Below, piece after piece: positions 35,294 to 46,937 of a DNA stretch of 64,000 bases. The number at the start of each line of letters is the position of its first letter. Positions within the stretch are counted from its first letter, which is position 1. The stretch comes from Sequoia sempervirens (lineage: Eukaryota; Streptophyta; Pinopsida; Cupressales; Cupressaceae), in NCBI GenBank assembly GCA_007258455.2, contig VDFB02000003.1:36831733-36895732 (forward strand). The letters run 5' to 3'. The position numbers and the translations under genes were made by a program. The notes beneath the pieces are model-generated. The model did no database searches. It was not told the DNA's origin and was given only the letters and a program-made list of their open reading frames with translations.

Positions 35294-35930
35294 TCAACAC
35301 TTGGCTCTAGACCCTTTGATATTGAAAATTGTGACACATTCATCCAAGGATGCAACAACATGGTCATAAATATGGTTTACATTGTTGTAGCTCTTTCCTT
35401 TACCATTGTTGTTTCCTTTATTATGATCTGAAATTGAATTCATGTATATTTTGAGGTCTTGATTCCCAACTGTTTGTTCAATGGTTATGGTTTTATCATT
35501 AATGATATCTTGGATTGGATTCTTGAGTCTCATACAATTGGTGGTCGTTTGTCCCTTTATTTTTTGAAAGTCACAAAGGTGCCTCTTGTTATACCATGGT
35601 GGTTTAACTTGAGGCTCTTGATCATTTTCGTAGACTGGGATTTTGATGAGATTTGCTTGTAACAATTGTTGCATAAAAAATTTGACTGGTTCCCCAAGTG
35701 GTGTGTATTTTGATTTAGGGGGATATATGTTTCGTGGGCGTGGTCCCCCTTGACCATTTAGGTTGTTGATAGTTTGATTGTTGGGTTATTTTGGGCATTG
35801 ATTTGTGATTGTTGATACATTTGTTGTTGTGTATTCTTCCTTAGGGAACTGATAATAACATTGGCATCAACAACACCATCATTAATGACATTTTTTTTCT
35901 TTTCCCAAGTACAAGGTTTGTCATTGTAAC
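35294..35930 (-). pseudogene. Gypsy gag, C-terminal zinc-binding part
   Basis: The frame 35674-35294 contains CDFQKIKGQTTTNCMRLKN, a CxxH-like/CxxxxC knuckle relic, then a low-complexity Asn/Lys-rich stretch. The upstream part (35930-35675) is proline-rich with QQLLQANLIK. It lies 5' of the protease segment, as expected for gag. Confidence 0.65.
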
Positions 35931-35938
35931 TTGTTGAT

Positions 35939-37906
35939 CTAGTTGATTGTCTTGACTGTCCATGAGTGGTGTGTGAAGTCTAAAGAACCCCAATCATCAT
36001 CTAATAGCTTTGTGTGTTGTTCAATATGTTGTGTGTTTTTTGGTTGGAGGGGTTCCACTTGTGTAGTTGGTGTTAATGTGTGTAAATGATGTACGTTGTT
36101 TTTCTCAATGTGCAAATGACCATTTGGAGGAGGGTCAGCTTCAAGTGTGTAGACTTTGTTGTTGTGAATGTATTTCATTTTACGATGAAGAGTAGAAGGC
36201 ACACCATTCATTGCATGAGTCCATGGTCAACCTAGAATGAGATTATAGGGAAGATTGTTAGAAATAACATGAATTGGTGTATACAATATAACTTTCCCAA
36301 CTGTAAGAAGCAAAGTAATCACACCAAGCAGTTGTTTTGCTACATTGTCAAAGCCTTTAATAGATAGAGAATCGGGTTGACTTTTTGATCTATCCACATG
36401 AAGCCTATCCAAGAGTTTTACACTACACATACTAAGAGAGGAACTATTTTCAACAAGGGTTCGCTTTATCCATGTTGTATTGTACTAACATATTATTTGG
36501 AAAGCTGCATTTTGTTTTTGCATGTTCAAAGGGAGGAGTTCACTTTGGTGGAAAACAATATTAGCATTCAATCCATGAATTATGGCTGCTATGTCATCTG
36601 TTTGTGCATTAGAAGGGATAGGAACTTCTTGTAAGGCTTTTTGAAGCATAGTGTGATAGGTAGGTGAAGTCTAAAGAAGGTCTAAAAGGGAGATCTTGAC
36701 GGGAGTGCTCTTAAGTTATTCAACAAGATCATACTCCCTTAACTGAGGGGCACTAGGCAATATAAAATTAGGAAAAGGTAAAGAGGTTGGGGTTGCTTTT
36801 TGTGGTTGTGGATTGTTTCAAGTGTTGTATGTATGAGCAACAGTAGGAAGACTCAGTTGCTTCAATACATTATTTTGAGGTGGGTAAACGGTAAATTCAG
36901 GTTTAGGTGTAGGTGGAGGTTTATGTGACGATGAGTAAAGGATGTGTTCAGGCTGGTTTTGAGTTCGTTGTTTGTGTGAAGGGGGATAAAGGATGAGTTG
37001 AGGTTGAATAATATTAACATCCCTTGGAAAATCAGAGTCTAATATGGGCTCTTCATCCTATTTCAAAGGCATAATACTATTATCAATGTTATATGTGTCT
37101 TCTATCATGATATTCTCCCTAGGAGATTTTTTAGGAGAACAACAAGCCACATATTCTTTATAAGTAACACTTGGTTCTTACCAAATAACTTCATTTCCAA
37201 TAGGGGAATAATCAATGATTTGAGTAGCAAGAGTGGGATGATTAGGAGAAGGTGTTAGTTGAGTGTCCATTGTCTGTAAGGTCTCATTTTCATGTTCCAT
37301 ATTATCTACCCTAATAGGAGAGCTTGCAATATGGTCATCCAAGTTTGAATTTTGTAAAGTATCTTCATCAAGAGAAGGACCACTATGGTTGTCAAATAGA
37401 TTGTCCCAAATGGTGCGATCATTAGGGAATGGAGGGTCAAGACTTTCATGAATCTTAATAGGTATATCTTCTAACACCAACTTATCCTCATGGAATCGAG
37501 GAGGGATGTTAGGAGAAGAAAAATGTTGATTGTCATGGTTATGGGGATTAGGTAAGGTGATGTTCAAGAATGTTTATATGATGTCATCCTCTTGTTTCCT
37601 AATGTCTTCCAAAGGCTGAAGAGGAGAGGGACAATCAAGACTCTCAATGCTTGTAGCTCCTCTCACCAAAATACCTTTTTCACTAATAGGAGAGGTATTG
37701 GGAGAAGAAAAATAATGAGTGTTATGATTATCTACACTGGTATCCTCTTGTGTTATGATATTCTTGCAAATCCGATAGGTACTAGAAGGGTATGCAACAT
37801 GCACAACAAATGTTTTACTTTTTTGTCCTAGATTATGTTCATGAAAAATGGAATCATACAAGCCACTTGATATGCTAGAAACATGAAATGTGTGAAGAGA
37901 ACACAT
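35939..37906 (-). pseudogene. Second gypsy element: protease and upstream acidic region
   Basis: A second protease-like segment is encoded here (36430-35939), with NLPYNLILG, PWTHAMNGVPSTLHRKM and YTLEADPPP. It precedes the gag of the first element, so the order gag-PR-RT is broken unless two elements are stacked. Upstream, 37906-36900 is a Ser/Pro/Asp-rich region with three blocks of similar composition (SSPNTSP, SSPNIPP, TPSPNHP). I do not recognise a domain in that part. Stops occur at 37571 and 37178. Confidence 0.55.
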
Positions 37907-40800
37907 ACTAATATTTTAAAGTGAAATGTTTAAATGCAATTTTTAGATGTGAAATAAGGTAATTTTCTGATTATATTATGCAACAATCTGAAAAATGAAA
38001 TGTTGTGAATGCAAAATTGAAATTAGGAAATGTATGAAATGAGCTAACTTGAGCTAGATCTAATGAAATGCATGTTACAGAAACTCAACCAACTGATATA
38101 GATAGGTAATGGCACCAAACAGAAGCTTAGAAACAGAGTTTTTAGTTCTATAAAGGGCATTTTTAGGGATGAAAAGGGGCTAATTCGCCCAAGGTGTCGA
38201 ATGAGTCCCAGTGGGGAATTTTTTTAGAATTTTCATATCTTTTTGATGGATTTTGATGTTTGTTGGGCTGTGAGATGCAAAACCTAAGATGGAAATGCAA
38301 AATTTCAAAAAAAATCGATGATTTAAGATGCAAAAATGTAGCCTATTATGCACTTTCACTAATGCAAAATTTTGAAACCCTAGCATGCAAATTAACTAAT
38401 GAAAACCCTAATGCAAAGTCAATTCGAGCTAGATCTAGGATGAGGAAACACTTCAAATAAAAAAATAAAAGTAATTGAAAGGGGGGTTCACCAAGATGTA
38501 AACAAATATTTTGGCACCCAAATGCTTTATTGTCCTTTTAGGGTTTTTCACCTAAAAGGATAAAGATTGGAGCCAAAATGCAATGTATACATTAAATAAT
38601 TAATGTGATGTGGGTGAAATATATCTAAATAAACTGATCTAAATGTAGAAAACTAAAGAAATGCAACTTGTTGGAAAATAAATTGTGATATGCAAAAACA
38701 CCTAGAAATGAATGCAAATTGTAACAGAAATGAATGAAACTGAAGGTGTGCACCTGGGACCTTGATGGAGACTAGGAATTACTTTTGAAATGCTACTGAT
38801 GCTAGAAATATGGCCTACTGGGACTCATTCACCATTCTAGGAAAATTAGTCCCAGATCTAGGAAACTATTCCAGAGCTCGTTTTAGACAAATGGGTATCC
38901 AAAACTGCAGAAAACCCTTTTTAGGCCTAGCAGTGGGACTCATTCACCATCAATGGCGAATCATTCCACTCTTGAATTTCTAAAAATTCAAAAGTGGAAA
39001 CTAAAGTCTCTGATTTTCACTTTGGTTCCTAACATGTGTCGGCCTCCAAAATTATGATTTCTGAGTCTAAAAGTGACTTTTTGTTGATATTATGATTTTT
39101 TCAACAAGGAGATGTCTTCAACAACTTTGAAATTTTATATTTAATGATTTCCAAGCCTTCAACATGTCTAAATCTACAAACAGACAAGAAGAGAAAGAGA
39201 AATGTTGAATGTTAGGGCATGGGGGTTTGCCTTGGTCAAACCCCTTTGTAGGTAATTAAACCAAAATGATGAAAGAATGTAATGAAGTATGAAATAATGG
39301 AGTTAATACCTTGCCATGAAGATTGATCTTGATTTTCTATAACAATAGATGAAGAATCTTTCCTTGAATGTCTAAAAAATGATCTTGAATGATTGGAATA
39401 AGAAAAACCCTAGCTTGCTTGACTTGAAGTGGAAGACCAATGATGAATGAATTGTGAATGAGTTAAGATATTATGAATTAAGGATAAGGATGTTGTATTT
39501 ATAGGCAATTCACCTTGTTTTCCTATTAATTGGATCCCTAAGGCCAACATGGAGAAAAATTAAACTTAAAACCTAATTTTTCTTGTTGAAACCCCACAAA
39601 TGGCTCAAATGGGACTCATTCACCATCAAGGGGGAATATGTCTCTCTTGGATGGGATTAATTTTCCCCTAATAGAGAATGGTTCTTACAAGGGCCATTTT
39701 GCTAGCTCGGATGCTAGCAAGTAAAGAAATCATGTTTATATGGTGAGTTTGTTGGTTATTTAATGAAATTATGCCTTGGGATGCACAATATGGGGTCATA
39801 GGGGCCTATTAATGATGATGTAAAGGTCAATTAGGGCTTGGGACACAAAATTCAATGTGAAAGTGTGATTAAATGTGCTTTACAACACTAAAATGAGGTC
39901 CACATAGCCTAGAAAAGCACAACATCCAATGTGAATGTGTAAGACACATTACAACACTAGATTAAAGTTAAGTTTGATTTACAAGCCTTCTAGGTTAATG
40001 TGAGGATGCAATTAAATACATTTTATAATTTTGAATTAGGGGGAAATGGGTTCATTAAGTCTAGAGAAGTGTGAAATTCTTTTACAACACTTTACAACAC
40101 CTTTACAAGACATCAATAAATACATTTGTAAGGGTCCAAGACCTAGTGTGGGTGTGTAAAACACCTCACAACACTAAATAAAGGCCTCATTAAGTCCAAT
40201 TTGTCATCAATTAATCCTAAATCAAGCAAGCAAAAAGGGATTCTTTTTTTCGTGTCCATAGAGTGGCAGATGGTGTGGTTGATGTGTTAGGTCCTTGATA
40301 GACCACATTTTGGAGAGTTTGGATTGTTGTAGATTGATTCATGATTAGTTGAGATGTTTGGATTAGTGCCACTTGTTGCAATGTCTATGGCATGCTTATA
40401 ATATTTGGTATGATTGATGTGTTGATTTGACTTGTGATTAGTGGATTGATTTGATTTGATTGGTTTTGGTTTGGTATGTTGGGTAAAGGGGGTTTCCCTA
40501 TACCTTAGATTGGTGCAAATGATGATGTCAAAAGAGGGAATGATGGGAATATTGGTGGTGTATTCCCTTGCAAAAGTGAAGATGATGCATTAGAAGTTCC
40601 TAATCACCCAAAGGGATCCACTTGTCCAAGTGTGATATCATGGGGAGAGAGACTTGTGTATCAAGAAGGTATGTCGGAGATGTGGAAAAGGTGGAAGGAT
40701 TGTTTGTATCATGGAAAATGAGTGGTACATATGGATGTTTTGGGTCTTGTGGGACAGTGTTGGGCATACCCAAGATTGTGTTTGTGTCTGATTTTTGGTT
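37907..40800. other. Possible gypsy LTR/leader region, minus strand
   Basis: There is no reading frame. On the minus strand a TATA box CCTATAAATACAACATCC lies at 39488-39505, so this may hold the promoter of the second gypsy element. A perfect 10-base stem with an 8-base loop (38533-38560) lies downstream. The phrase GGGACTCATTCACCATC recurs (about 38823, 38937, 39609), with a related inverted copy near 38175-38210. I did not find an LTR partner. Confidence 0.35.
38533..38560. repeat. Perfect short hairpin
   Basis: TCCTTTTAGG (38533-38542) and CCTAAAAGGA (38551-38560) are exact reverse complements around an 8-base loop. Confidence 0.85.
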
Positions 40801-40802
40801 GT

Positions 40803-41144
40803 TTACAAGGGGATGTGTTTGAAGAGACTGGAGTAATGAACTCCCCTTGTAATCATGGGTTGACTTGGAGCATGAGATGATGTTGGTTGTATGATGGGTT
40901 GGGTGATGTTTGGGAAGGAAGGTGTGAACGATACCGATGACATATTCCCAAGAAGTGTTTCCACAATAGTGATCACATCAAAATTGGAAGGGATTTTAGC
41001 CCCTTCCTTTGCTAATGCTAACATGTATTGTGTGGGATTGAGTCTCATAATTGTGTTTACAATCTTGTGTGTTTCAGGATTTTGGACTAGCTCAATTATT
41101 TCATCTTGGTTCATCCCTTGAAAGTTGTTGATGACATCCTCCAT
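40803..41144 (-). pseudogene. Gypsy-associated gag-like fragment
   Basis: A 113-residue open frame (MEDVINNFQGMNQDEII...) has helical content and a Ser/Pro/Thr-rich end. It is in the same orientation as the neighbouring gypsy parts, upstream of the LTR-like region. I do not recognise a domain with certainty. It may be the N-terminal end of gag from another stacked copy. Confidence 0.3.
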
Positions 41145-41909
41145 TTGGAAACCTCCCTCTTGAGGATTTTGAGGTATTTGAGGAGGATTAAGTGGAAGGT
41201 CGATGGATATCCTAGGGTTGAATTATGTTTCAGTTTGACTCAAATCACTTGAGATGGATGTTTCTTTTTTTTTCTCCATGATCTTGTGTTGTGACCTCGT
41301 TTGGACCATAAAATTAGGATCAAATTTTAGGAATATGGGAGATGAATCTTTAACTATCTTGGTTGATCTAAACCTTAGGTACAAAAATAAAGTCTAGGAT
41401 GCTAAGGATCAAATGATGGTGATGTGATAAGTGAAGGATGAATGATATGGATGTTTGAAATTTTGAGACCCTTGGAGGAATACTAGACTTTAGGATTTTT
41501 TGGATTTTGATTTGGATTTAGTTTGACTTGATTTGGATAATGGACTTATAGATCCTAAGACATGCTAGATTTTATCTTGGAATAAACTTGCCCACAAGGG
41601 TGATAATTTAACTAAATGCATGAGGAAGGACTCATCCACACACACTTAGCCAAACAAGGTGTTTTCAATTTTGATTTAAAGGATTTACCAAAAGTCTAGC
41701 ATGAATGATTTTTCCAAGGTTCTAAAAGTTGTTTACGATATGGGATTTGATTGATGGTGTGAAAAATGAAAGTGTTGATTTTGATCCTAGATGAACCTAG
41801 AGAGACTTTTTTTACAAGACCAAGCTATTGAAGAGCATGCAGGTAAGTACACAAAGTTGAGTCCATGAAATGTGGAAGTTTTTGCCTTAGCTAAAAAATT
41901 GAAATCGAC

Positions 41910-42130
41910 ATTGCAAAAACGAGATCCAAATTTTTAAAAATTGGGATCCTATTTAGCTTCGGGGTCCCGAGCCTAAATACAAAATGGGATCCCACTTTTT
42001 AAAAATTAGGATCCAGTTTCCTAAAGGATCCCGAACCAACGGACAACCTGAACGAGATCCCAATTACTATGAAATAGGATCCCGATCTATAAAAATCGGG
42101 ATCCCGTTTTGTAGAAATCGAGATCCCATT
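41910..42130. repeat. Array of GAGATCCCG-type motifs, left
   Basis: About ten copies of (G/C)RGATCCCRNT lie within about 220 bases, in both orientations because the core is near-palindromic (GGGATCCC). An array with the same core is found at 55265-55425 but not elsewhere in the window. Clusters of such short motifs near the ends of plant DNA transposons act as transposase-binding subterminal repeats. Applying this here is an inference. Confidence 0.6.
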
Positions 42131-42379
42131 TTATAATTATTTTTTATTTCTTTTTTAAATGAACTCAGTTCATTTTTTAGTGGACAAGATCCCAAGTACA
42201 TGCGACAGTGACCTTAGCTCTAGGTACCCTCCCACGCCACTTTTTTTTGCATTTTTCCATTTCTTATTGAAATTGTGAAGAAAATAAGTGAATTTAGCAT
42301 ATATTTTTTTAATTTATTTCACATTTTGAGCATTTTTTTCATGTTATAGTAGAAATGAGTAATTGTAGAAATAGATCAA

Positions 42380-42790
42380 AAAAATGCAATGAAACCTAAA
42401 TTTTTTTAATAGAAATGAAAAAATGAACCTTGAATTGTGTTTTACAAACAAAATTTAACTTTTGAAACCTAAATTGTTCGATTAAACCAAAAAAAATGAA
42501 TTTAAAACCCCAATTGAAATGAAAACAAAAAATTGCATTTCCAAACCCTAGAAATTGAAATGAAATAAAAAATTTGCATTTAGAAACCCTAATCAAGCTT
42601 TTTGAAACCCTAAATTCAAATCAAACGAAAAAAATTGAATTTGAAAACCTTAGTTTGAACTGAAACAAAAAAATTGCATTAAAAACCCTAATTGCTTAGA
42701 AATTGAAACCCTAAATTGAATTGGAACAAAAAAATTTATTAAAACCCTAAATTGAAATCGAACAAATCTTTTTGATTTTGAAAACTAGGT
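42380..42790. repeat. Degenerate AAACCCTAAATTGAA tandem-like repeats
   Basis: The phrase AAACCCTAAATTGAAAT...AACAAAAAATTGCATT recurs at roughly 45-60-base intervals about eight times. It lies directly inward of the left GATCCC array. No gene is present. 42791-43260 is A+T-rich with nothing else visible. Confidence 0.6.
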
Positions 42791-43260
42791 AATTTTGAGC
42801 TCAAAAAAAATCATTTGTATTGCTTAAATGTATTAAATTTTATTTGCATTGTATGGAAAAAATGATATGTTAAACTTTAGTTTCAATGTTAAATTATAAT
42901 TAGATTAGAAAACAATATGTTAAAGAATATTTAAAATTCATAAAGTTTATCAATGTTTGTTTGCAAATTTAGTTAGCAAATTCGTAAATCCAAGCATGTA
43001 CAATCGATTCCAATTGGCACTAACTTGCAAGTCTGAATTATTCCAAGGGCCACCCAAACTTCACCCTAAGTTTTCTAAACCCTAGACCTTGAACTATAAA
43101 ATCTAAACCCTCAACACTAAAGCATTTGAATTTTATCTTAGGACTTTAAAATGAAATTTGGTTGCCTTAAAAAAACCCTTTGTTGTCACCATCCAGTAGA
43201 GCTTTTTGTAATGTTTTCACTTATTTGAACACATAATATAAAACCTTTTGGTTTCTACAA

Positions 43261-44400
43261 GTTTATGAAGAGTGGATGATCACTCTCTATGACACTTAGA
43301 CACGATCATTATGGATCTAAATCATTGGAAAAAAACTTTATTCTATTATATCCAAAAGGTAGGAGAGCACGAGTGAGAGTACTATGGGTTTAAAGTTTCT
43401 TTCATTGGACATACCTAAAATTATGTAGGTTCAATGTCAAGAATGGGTCTATTTGGTATATTTATGAAAACTATTATGAATATCTAGAATACCATAAAAG
43501 TATAATTATAGCAATTCCAATTGGAAACACTTGGGTATATATCATACGAAATTTAAATCTAGTAAGGTGTCTATTATATAGGAGAGTTGATAATACATGG
43601 AAAGAGGTTTGTAGGGATATATGTATTAAGAAACACTTACCATGACCTCTATAGGATTTTTAAGATGTGATCCTAGATAATAATCCACCCATCCTCAAGC
43701 ATAATGGATTCTTTAGCAATTAAGAGAGATTCAATAACCATAAAATTACCTATATTTTGATATTATATAGATTTATGTGGAAGGATAGAAATGCATCGAT
43801 AAGGAGACCAAGATGGAACCATTTAACACCTAAGGTACGCCTATTACATGGGAAAGGGAGGAGATACATGATGATGTTGGAGGAACTAGGCTATTATTGC
43901 AATAGAGAGAGGAGGAGGATTCATAATATGCTCCTATAAATAAGAGGTCAATTTAGAAGATTAAAAGAACTAGATAATAACAAAGGAAATAATTCTATAG
44001 AGGGAGTGAGTGGGATTGTTGGAAATATACAAGGAGAGAGGTGAAGATCCCAACACCTACATAGATTCCTACACGAAATACACCAATCTAGGAACTTCCT
44101 AGAAGGATCAAGATCCATGTGAGTAGCCTCTTTTTATTTTTGTATCTTCTACATATGTATATTTATTCCTTTATTATGTGATTAAAATTATGTATGATAT
44201 AACTTATTAATAAGTGATTACAAGTATAATTATTAAAATATTTCATATTTATTTTGATATCCTCTAATGTAGGAGGAAATTTTTACTTGTTTTGATAGAT
44301 GTATGTTATTTTTGTGATATGTATAGATTGATTCATTTTTAACATGATACTTTTTTTTATTAGAGGGGTAAACACTTTTACCCAGAGCTAGATGGAACCA
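43261..44400 (+). other. Possible exon fragments of unknown gene
   Basis: Short open frames on the plus strand occur at about 43480-43640 and 43757-43939 (the latter MILYRFMWKDRNAS..., Arg-rich). They are separated by stops and resemble no family I know. They lie upstream of the proline-rich ORFs in the same orientation, so they may be 5' parts of an accessory gene of the region-3 element. This is a weak call. Confidence 0.2.
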
Positions 44401-44439
44401 ATGAGGTCACAGTATGACTAAATTTGGACCTCACTAGAC

Positions 44440-45390
44440 ATCTGGATCCCCTTAAGCCATCCTATCACCCTAAATTGTAAATCGGTTTCTTTAGGGGTCC
44501 CAATATGACATTTCTTAAGGGGATCAAAGAAGTTCTTAAAATTTGGTGAAGTTTCCCAAGGCAACCAAATTTAACAATAATAAGATCGTGCAAGATTATA
44601 ATATGAATGATATTTCATGATCTAGGTTGGTCAGTTGAAATAAGAGTAGATCTCAATCAACTATTCCACAAGAAAATGTTCTTCACTAACTTGCAAGTTC
44701 TTTATATCCCAAGGGGCACCAAAAATTCACCCTAAGTTCTATAAACCCTAAAGCCTAAACTCTAAAATCTAAACCCTAAACACTAAACCATTCATTTTTT
44801 CCTACCTAACCTTAAAGTAAAATCTGGTTGTCTTAGGAAAATCCACCAAATTTCATTACCTTATGCCATGTAATTTTTTCATAGGATCTTACTACATATA
44901 TCCCCTTAAGTTATACTATTACCCTAAACCCTAAACCCTAAAGCCATCATTTTTTCTTAGGCTCTTAATGAAATTTGGTTTCCTTAGGCAACTCCACCAA
45001 ATTTCATTCCCTTATGCCATGTAATTTTTTCCTAGGATCTTACTACAGGTAGATCCCCTTAAGCTATCCTATTACCATAAACCCTAAACTCTAAAGTCTA
45101 AACCCTAAACCCTAAAGCCATCATTTTTTCTTTAAAGGCTCTTAATGAAATTTGGTTGCCTTGGGAAACTTCACTAAAATTTATTCACTTGATCCATTTC
45201 ATTTTCTCCTAGGACCTCACTATACGTAGATCCCCTTAAGCCATCCTATCACCCTAAATCGTAATTTGATTTCTTAAGGGGTCACAATATGACATTTCTT
45301 AAGGGGATCAAAGAAGTTCTTAAAATTTGGTGATCAAAGTTGCCCAAGGCAACCAAATTTAACAATAATAAGATCATGCACTGATTATAT
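44440..45390. repeat. Imperfect tandem repeats with TTAAGGGG and telomere-like CCCTAAA
   Basis: The outer block (from 44451 and again from 45231) carries ATCCCCTTAAGCCATCCTATC and then TTTCTTAAGGGGATCAAAG. Between them three inner repeats of about 140-170 bases contain TTTCATTxxCTTATGCCATG and runs of CCCTAAA/CCCTAAACC (44745-44790, 44925-44945, 45075-45120). CCCTAAA is the plant telomere unit, but here it is interrupted and variable. Confidence 0.7.
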
Positions 45391-45584
45391 AATATTAATA
45401 GTTAATTGTATTTTCATTCAAGTAACATGTGCCTTAGACATAAATTAGGCTTACATATTTTATCATTTGTATTCAATTATTTAAGGCCATTTATATTGAA
45501 TGGTTTAAAGGTATTTCCAAAACATGTATCTTACATCTTGAAATTACAAATCTAATGTAGGTTCACTCATATATTAAAGATCAC

Positions 45585-45881
45585 ATGGATCCATTCAATA
45601 ATATTCGCAATCCACCTCCACACCATCCATCTCCACCACCTTCATCTCCACCTCCACCCACTCCACCTCATAACCCCCCACCTCCACCACCTGAAATCAA
45701 TGAACATTCTCATTTGCAAGCACAAATCAATTCTAATGTTAGAACCATCCAAGATCAAATCAACATTATTCAAAATGAAGAATGTGTCGCACCTCCTGTG
45801 ACAATGTTTGCATATAGGATGCAAACCCTTGTTGATGTTGTCAAGGCTATGGATGGGATCTTAGATGAGCATCAACAATAG
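45585..45881 (+). CDS. Small proline-rich/coiled-coil protein 1 (unknown)
   Basis: This open frame of 98 codons starts at MDPFNNIRN. Residues 9-37 are almost all Pro with His and Ser. The rest is a Gln/Ile/Asn-rich helix (QINSNVRTIQDQINII) and an acidic C-terminus. A second ORF at 46618-46937 has the same plan, with no homology to named families that I recall. Both sit upstream of exon-like pieces and face the transposase gene. They may be first exons of an accessory protein of the element, since no GT donor is needed to end them at their stops. Function is unknown. Confidence 0.4.
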   Translation: MDPFNNIRNPPPHHPSPPPSSPPPPTPPHNPPPPPPEINEHSHLQAQINSNVRTIQDQINIIQNEECVAPPVTMFAYRMQTLVDVVKAMDGILDEHQQ

Positions 45882-46617
45882 CTAGAGGAGAGGAGGACTT
45901 CTAATTCTAAAAAGGAAAACACAAAGAAATGAAGAGATGTAATAGAGAGCCACAATAGTTTATAAATTAAGACAATGATCTTAAATAGTTATGAATTTAT
46001 GAATTTGGTGAACGATGGATATTTTGCGTGATGAATTTATAAATTTGGTTGGATGGATATTTTTAGTGACATGAATTTATGATTTTGGTTCTAGATGGAT
46101 ATTTTTAGTGACATGGATTTATGAATTTGGTGGAATTTATGAACTTATAATGAATAATATATAATAGTATATATTTTATGACTATCTACTAGATCATGAT
46201 TTCTCCTACTAAAAAATTGTAATATATATATGTGTGTGTGTGTTAGACATAAAATGAGCTATTGTGAATGTTTCAAGTTCATTGTTTAGTATGTGCGTGC
46301 ATGTATTAAAAATTTGCATAAATATAGTTCTTAAATTTTGAAATTTGTATGTATGTACATAGTTTAGTTTAATGATATGTATGCATGCAAATTATGCATC
46401 ATATTTTTTACTTTAAATATATGTACATGTTAAATTTTGAATTTTGGATGGACATGCTCAAGTTCAATCAATGTATATATATATGCATTCCAATTAAATA
46501 TATGGTCTTAATATATATGTTGCTCATCCTATTTCAATTAAATATATGATCTTAATATATGTATGCACATCCTATTTTGTATGATTTAATGCAGGTGCAC
46601 ATTTATATCTCATATCA

Positions 46618-46937
46618 TGGATGATATCATCAATCCACCACCTTAACCACAACCACATCCATCTCCCCCTCCCCCTCCACCTCCACATCCCCCTCCACAT
46701 CCCCCTCCACCTAATATGCCACATCCAACACCTATCACATTTGACGAGGCTCACTTGATAGCACGTATAAATGATCAAGTTGCATCCTTACAAAATCAAA
46801 TCAATGCTATGCAGAGTCAAGAATTGATTCCACCACATGTGAGACATTTTTCATTTGCAATACAAAATGTTATTGATACCATCAAGATAATCGATTCTGA
46901 TCTTGATAGGTATCGACGAGAGAGAGAGAACAAATGA
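46618..46937 (+). pseudogene. Proline-rich/coiled-coil protein 2 (unknown), one in-frame stop
   Basis: The reading frame starts MDDIINPPP, meets TAA at about 46645 where the repeat pattern would have CAA, and then runs through (PPPHPP)n and PTPITFDEAHLIARINDQVASLQNQINAMQSQ to 46937. The last part aligns with the helix of the ORF at 45585 (ARINDQVASLQNQINAM versus AQINSNVRTIQDQINII), and both proteins end near a DxxIxxxDxxLD motif. They look like tandem paralogues 1 kb apart. Function is unknown. Confidence 0.5.

Noticed and set aside
37907..40800. Assigning this region as a firm gypsy LTR
   Set aside because: A TATA box is present, but I found no partner LTR or boundaries. Kept only as a possible leader/LTR region.
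41910..42130. BamHI-like GGATCC sites as a cloning artefact
   Set aside because: The sites are degenerate, irregularly spaced and matched by an array 13 kb away. They look like natural repeats.
44745..45120. True telomere or chromosome end
   Set aside because: The CCCTAAA runs are short, mutated and embedded in a longer repeat unit, with ordinary sequence on both sides.
46572..46778. Minus-strand Trp/Arg-rich frame
   Set aside because: It is the antisense shadow of the proline-rich tract of the ORF at 46618.
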